Source of the DNA: Acidobacteriota bacterium | GTDB lineage: Bacteria > Acidobacteriota > Terriglobia > Terriglobales > Acidobacteriaceae | Assembly (NCBI GenBank): GCA_019247235.1 | Contig: JAFAPG010000694.1 | Location: 1 to 6,783 of the forward strand | Direction of reading: 5' to 3' | DNA: 6,783 nucleotides | Part shown: one piece after another, positions 6,410 through 6,783 of the stretch | Numbering within the stretch: position 1 is the stretch's first letter | Layout: each line of letters opens with the position of its first letter | The notes under the pieces: model-generated | What the model was told of the DNA's origin: nothing | The model's input: the letters and a program-made list of their open reading frames with translations, nothing else | The model's database searches: none | Translations under genes and position numbers: made by a program

Positions 6410-6783
6410 GAATGCACACCCTCCTTGCGAACAAGTTCCGCAGCACGGCGTACTGCCCGACGAATGCGATGATAGGTCCCGCACCGGCAAAGGTTTCCCG
6501 ACAGTGCGTCGTCAATGTCCTGATCAGTCGGGTTTGGATTCCTACTCAGCAGTACCGCTGTGGTCACAATCTGCCCAGACTGGCAGTAGCCACACTGCGG
6601 AACCTGCTCGTCGAGCCAAGCCCGCTGCACGGGATGACCCCGATTACTCGATAACCCCTCTATGGTGGTGACTCGTTTGCCTGCCGCTCGGGCAAGGCGA
6701 ACTTGGCAGGAGCGCACGGCGTCGCCTTCGAGAACCACGGTACATGCCCCGCATTGCCCGATGCCGCAGCCGTACTTTGTGCC
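6406..6783 (-). CDS. iorA: [2Fe-2S] small subunit of the molybdenum hydroxylase, N-terminus cut by the window edge
   Basis: The frame is open to the right edge, and 125 codons plus the stop at 6406-6408 are visible; the family usually has about 150 residues, so only some 25-30 are missing. The first visible residues, GTKYGCGIGQCGACT, carry the plant-type ferredoxin cluster motif C-x4-C-x2-C, with its fourth Cys in AVRSC. The C-terminal helical domain holds the second cluster: CGYC in PQCGYCQSGQ, and CRC in GNLCRCGTYHRIRRAV. Both clusters are therefore complete. The protein carries electrons from molybdopterin in the large subunit to the cytochrome encoded next. There is no sign of its own signal peptide in what is visible, so export may depend on the Tat signal of the large subunit, a known hitchhiker mode in such complexes. 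The substrate of the complex is unknown. Confidence 0.93.
   Translation of the reverse strand, partial: GTKYGCGIGQCGACTVVLEGDAVRSCQVRLARAAGKRVTTIEGLSSNRGHPVQRAWLDEQVPQCGYCQSGQIVTTAVLLSRNPNPTDQDIDDALSGNLCRCGTYHRIRRAVRRAAELVRKEGVHS
6420..6426 (-). promoter_or_regulatory. Strong ribosome binding site for the cytochrome inside the small-subunit gene
   Basis: CCTCCTT on the plus strand reads AAGGAGG on the coding strand, ten bases before GTG 6407-6409. It lies within the last codons of the small subunit and decides the cytochrome start, indicating coupled translation of the two genes. Confidence 0.8.

Noticed and set aside
6410..6490. Longer N-terminus for the di-haem cytochrome
   Set aside because: The extension would overlap the small-subunit gene by about 80 bases and would bury the signal peptide; the GTG at 6409 has a strong ribosome binding site and a normal signal sequence.
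1..6783. CRISPR array, insertion sequence, phage or defence system
   Set aside because: No regularly spaced repeats, transposase or integrase motifs, terminal inverted repeats or defence-protein motifs were seen on either strand.

Overview
The window looks like chromosomal DNA from a Gram-negative environmental bacterium, most plausibly an Acidobacteriota-type soil organism. I infer this from the mix of families, not from a marker gene: an IorB-type molybdenum hydroxylase, c-type cytochromes, a ThuA-like protein, a gluconate 2-dehydrogenase subunit 3 relative, and several Tat or Sec export signals. A proteobacterium is not excluded. Base composition is moderate to slightly GC-rich, and GTG starts are used twice.

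Layout from left to right. Bases 1-168 (+) hold the C-terminal end of an ArsR-family regulator. Bases 169-577 have no convincing gene and separate two converging transcripts. Every other gene reads leftward on the minus strand. In transcription order, from the right edge, these are: the truncated [2Fe-2S] small subunit (6406-6783), a di-haem c-type cytochrome overlapping it by 4 bases (5813-6409), the large molybdopterin subunit with a Tat signal and a GTG start (3529-5781), and an exported metallo-beta-lactamase-fold hydrolase (2473-3462). Then come a poorly explained stretch and a cluster of broken genes (about 1587-2150), and finally a Tat-exported ThuA-like protein (578-1507).

The right-hand genes form one functional unit. 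A periplasmic molybdenum hydroxylase oxidises a heterocycle or aldehyde. Electrons pass from molybdopterin through the two [2Fe-2S] clusters to a di-haem cytochrome encoded between the two enzyme subunits, and then to the respiratory chain. The exported MBL-fold enzyme may act on the oxidised product or a related compound, but its substrate cannot be read from sequence.

The most notable region is 1587-2150. By splicing reading frames I can recover a gluconate 2-dehydrogenase subunit 3-like protein with three frame changes. Directly after it lies the frameshifted C-terminal tail of a c-type cytochrome. In membrane-bound gluconate/alcohol dehydrogenases these two normally accompany a GMC flavoprotein, which is absent here. 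I read this as the scar of a decayed three-subunit dehydrogenase operon. I found no CRISPR array, transposase, tRNA or rRNA, and no clear evidence of a wholly new system.
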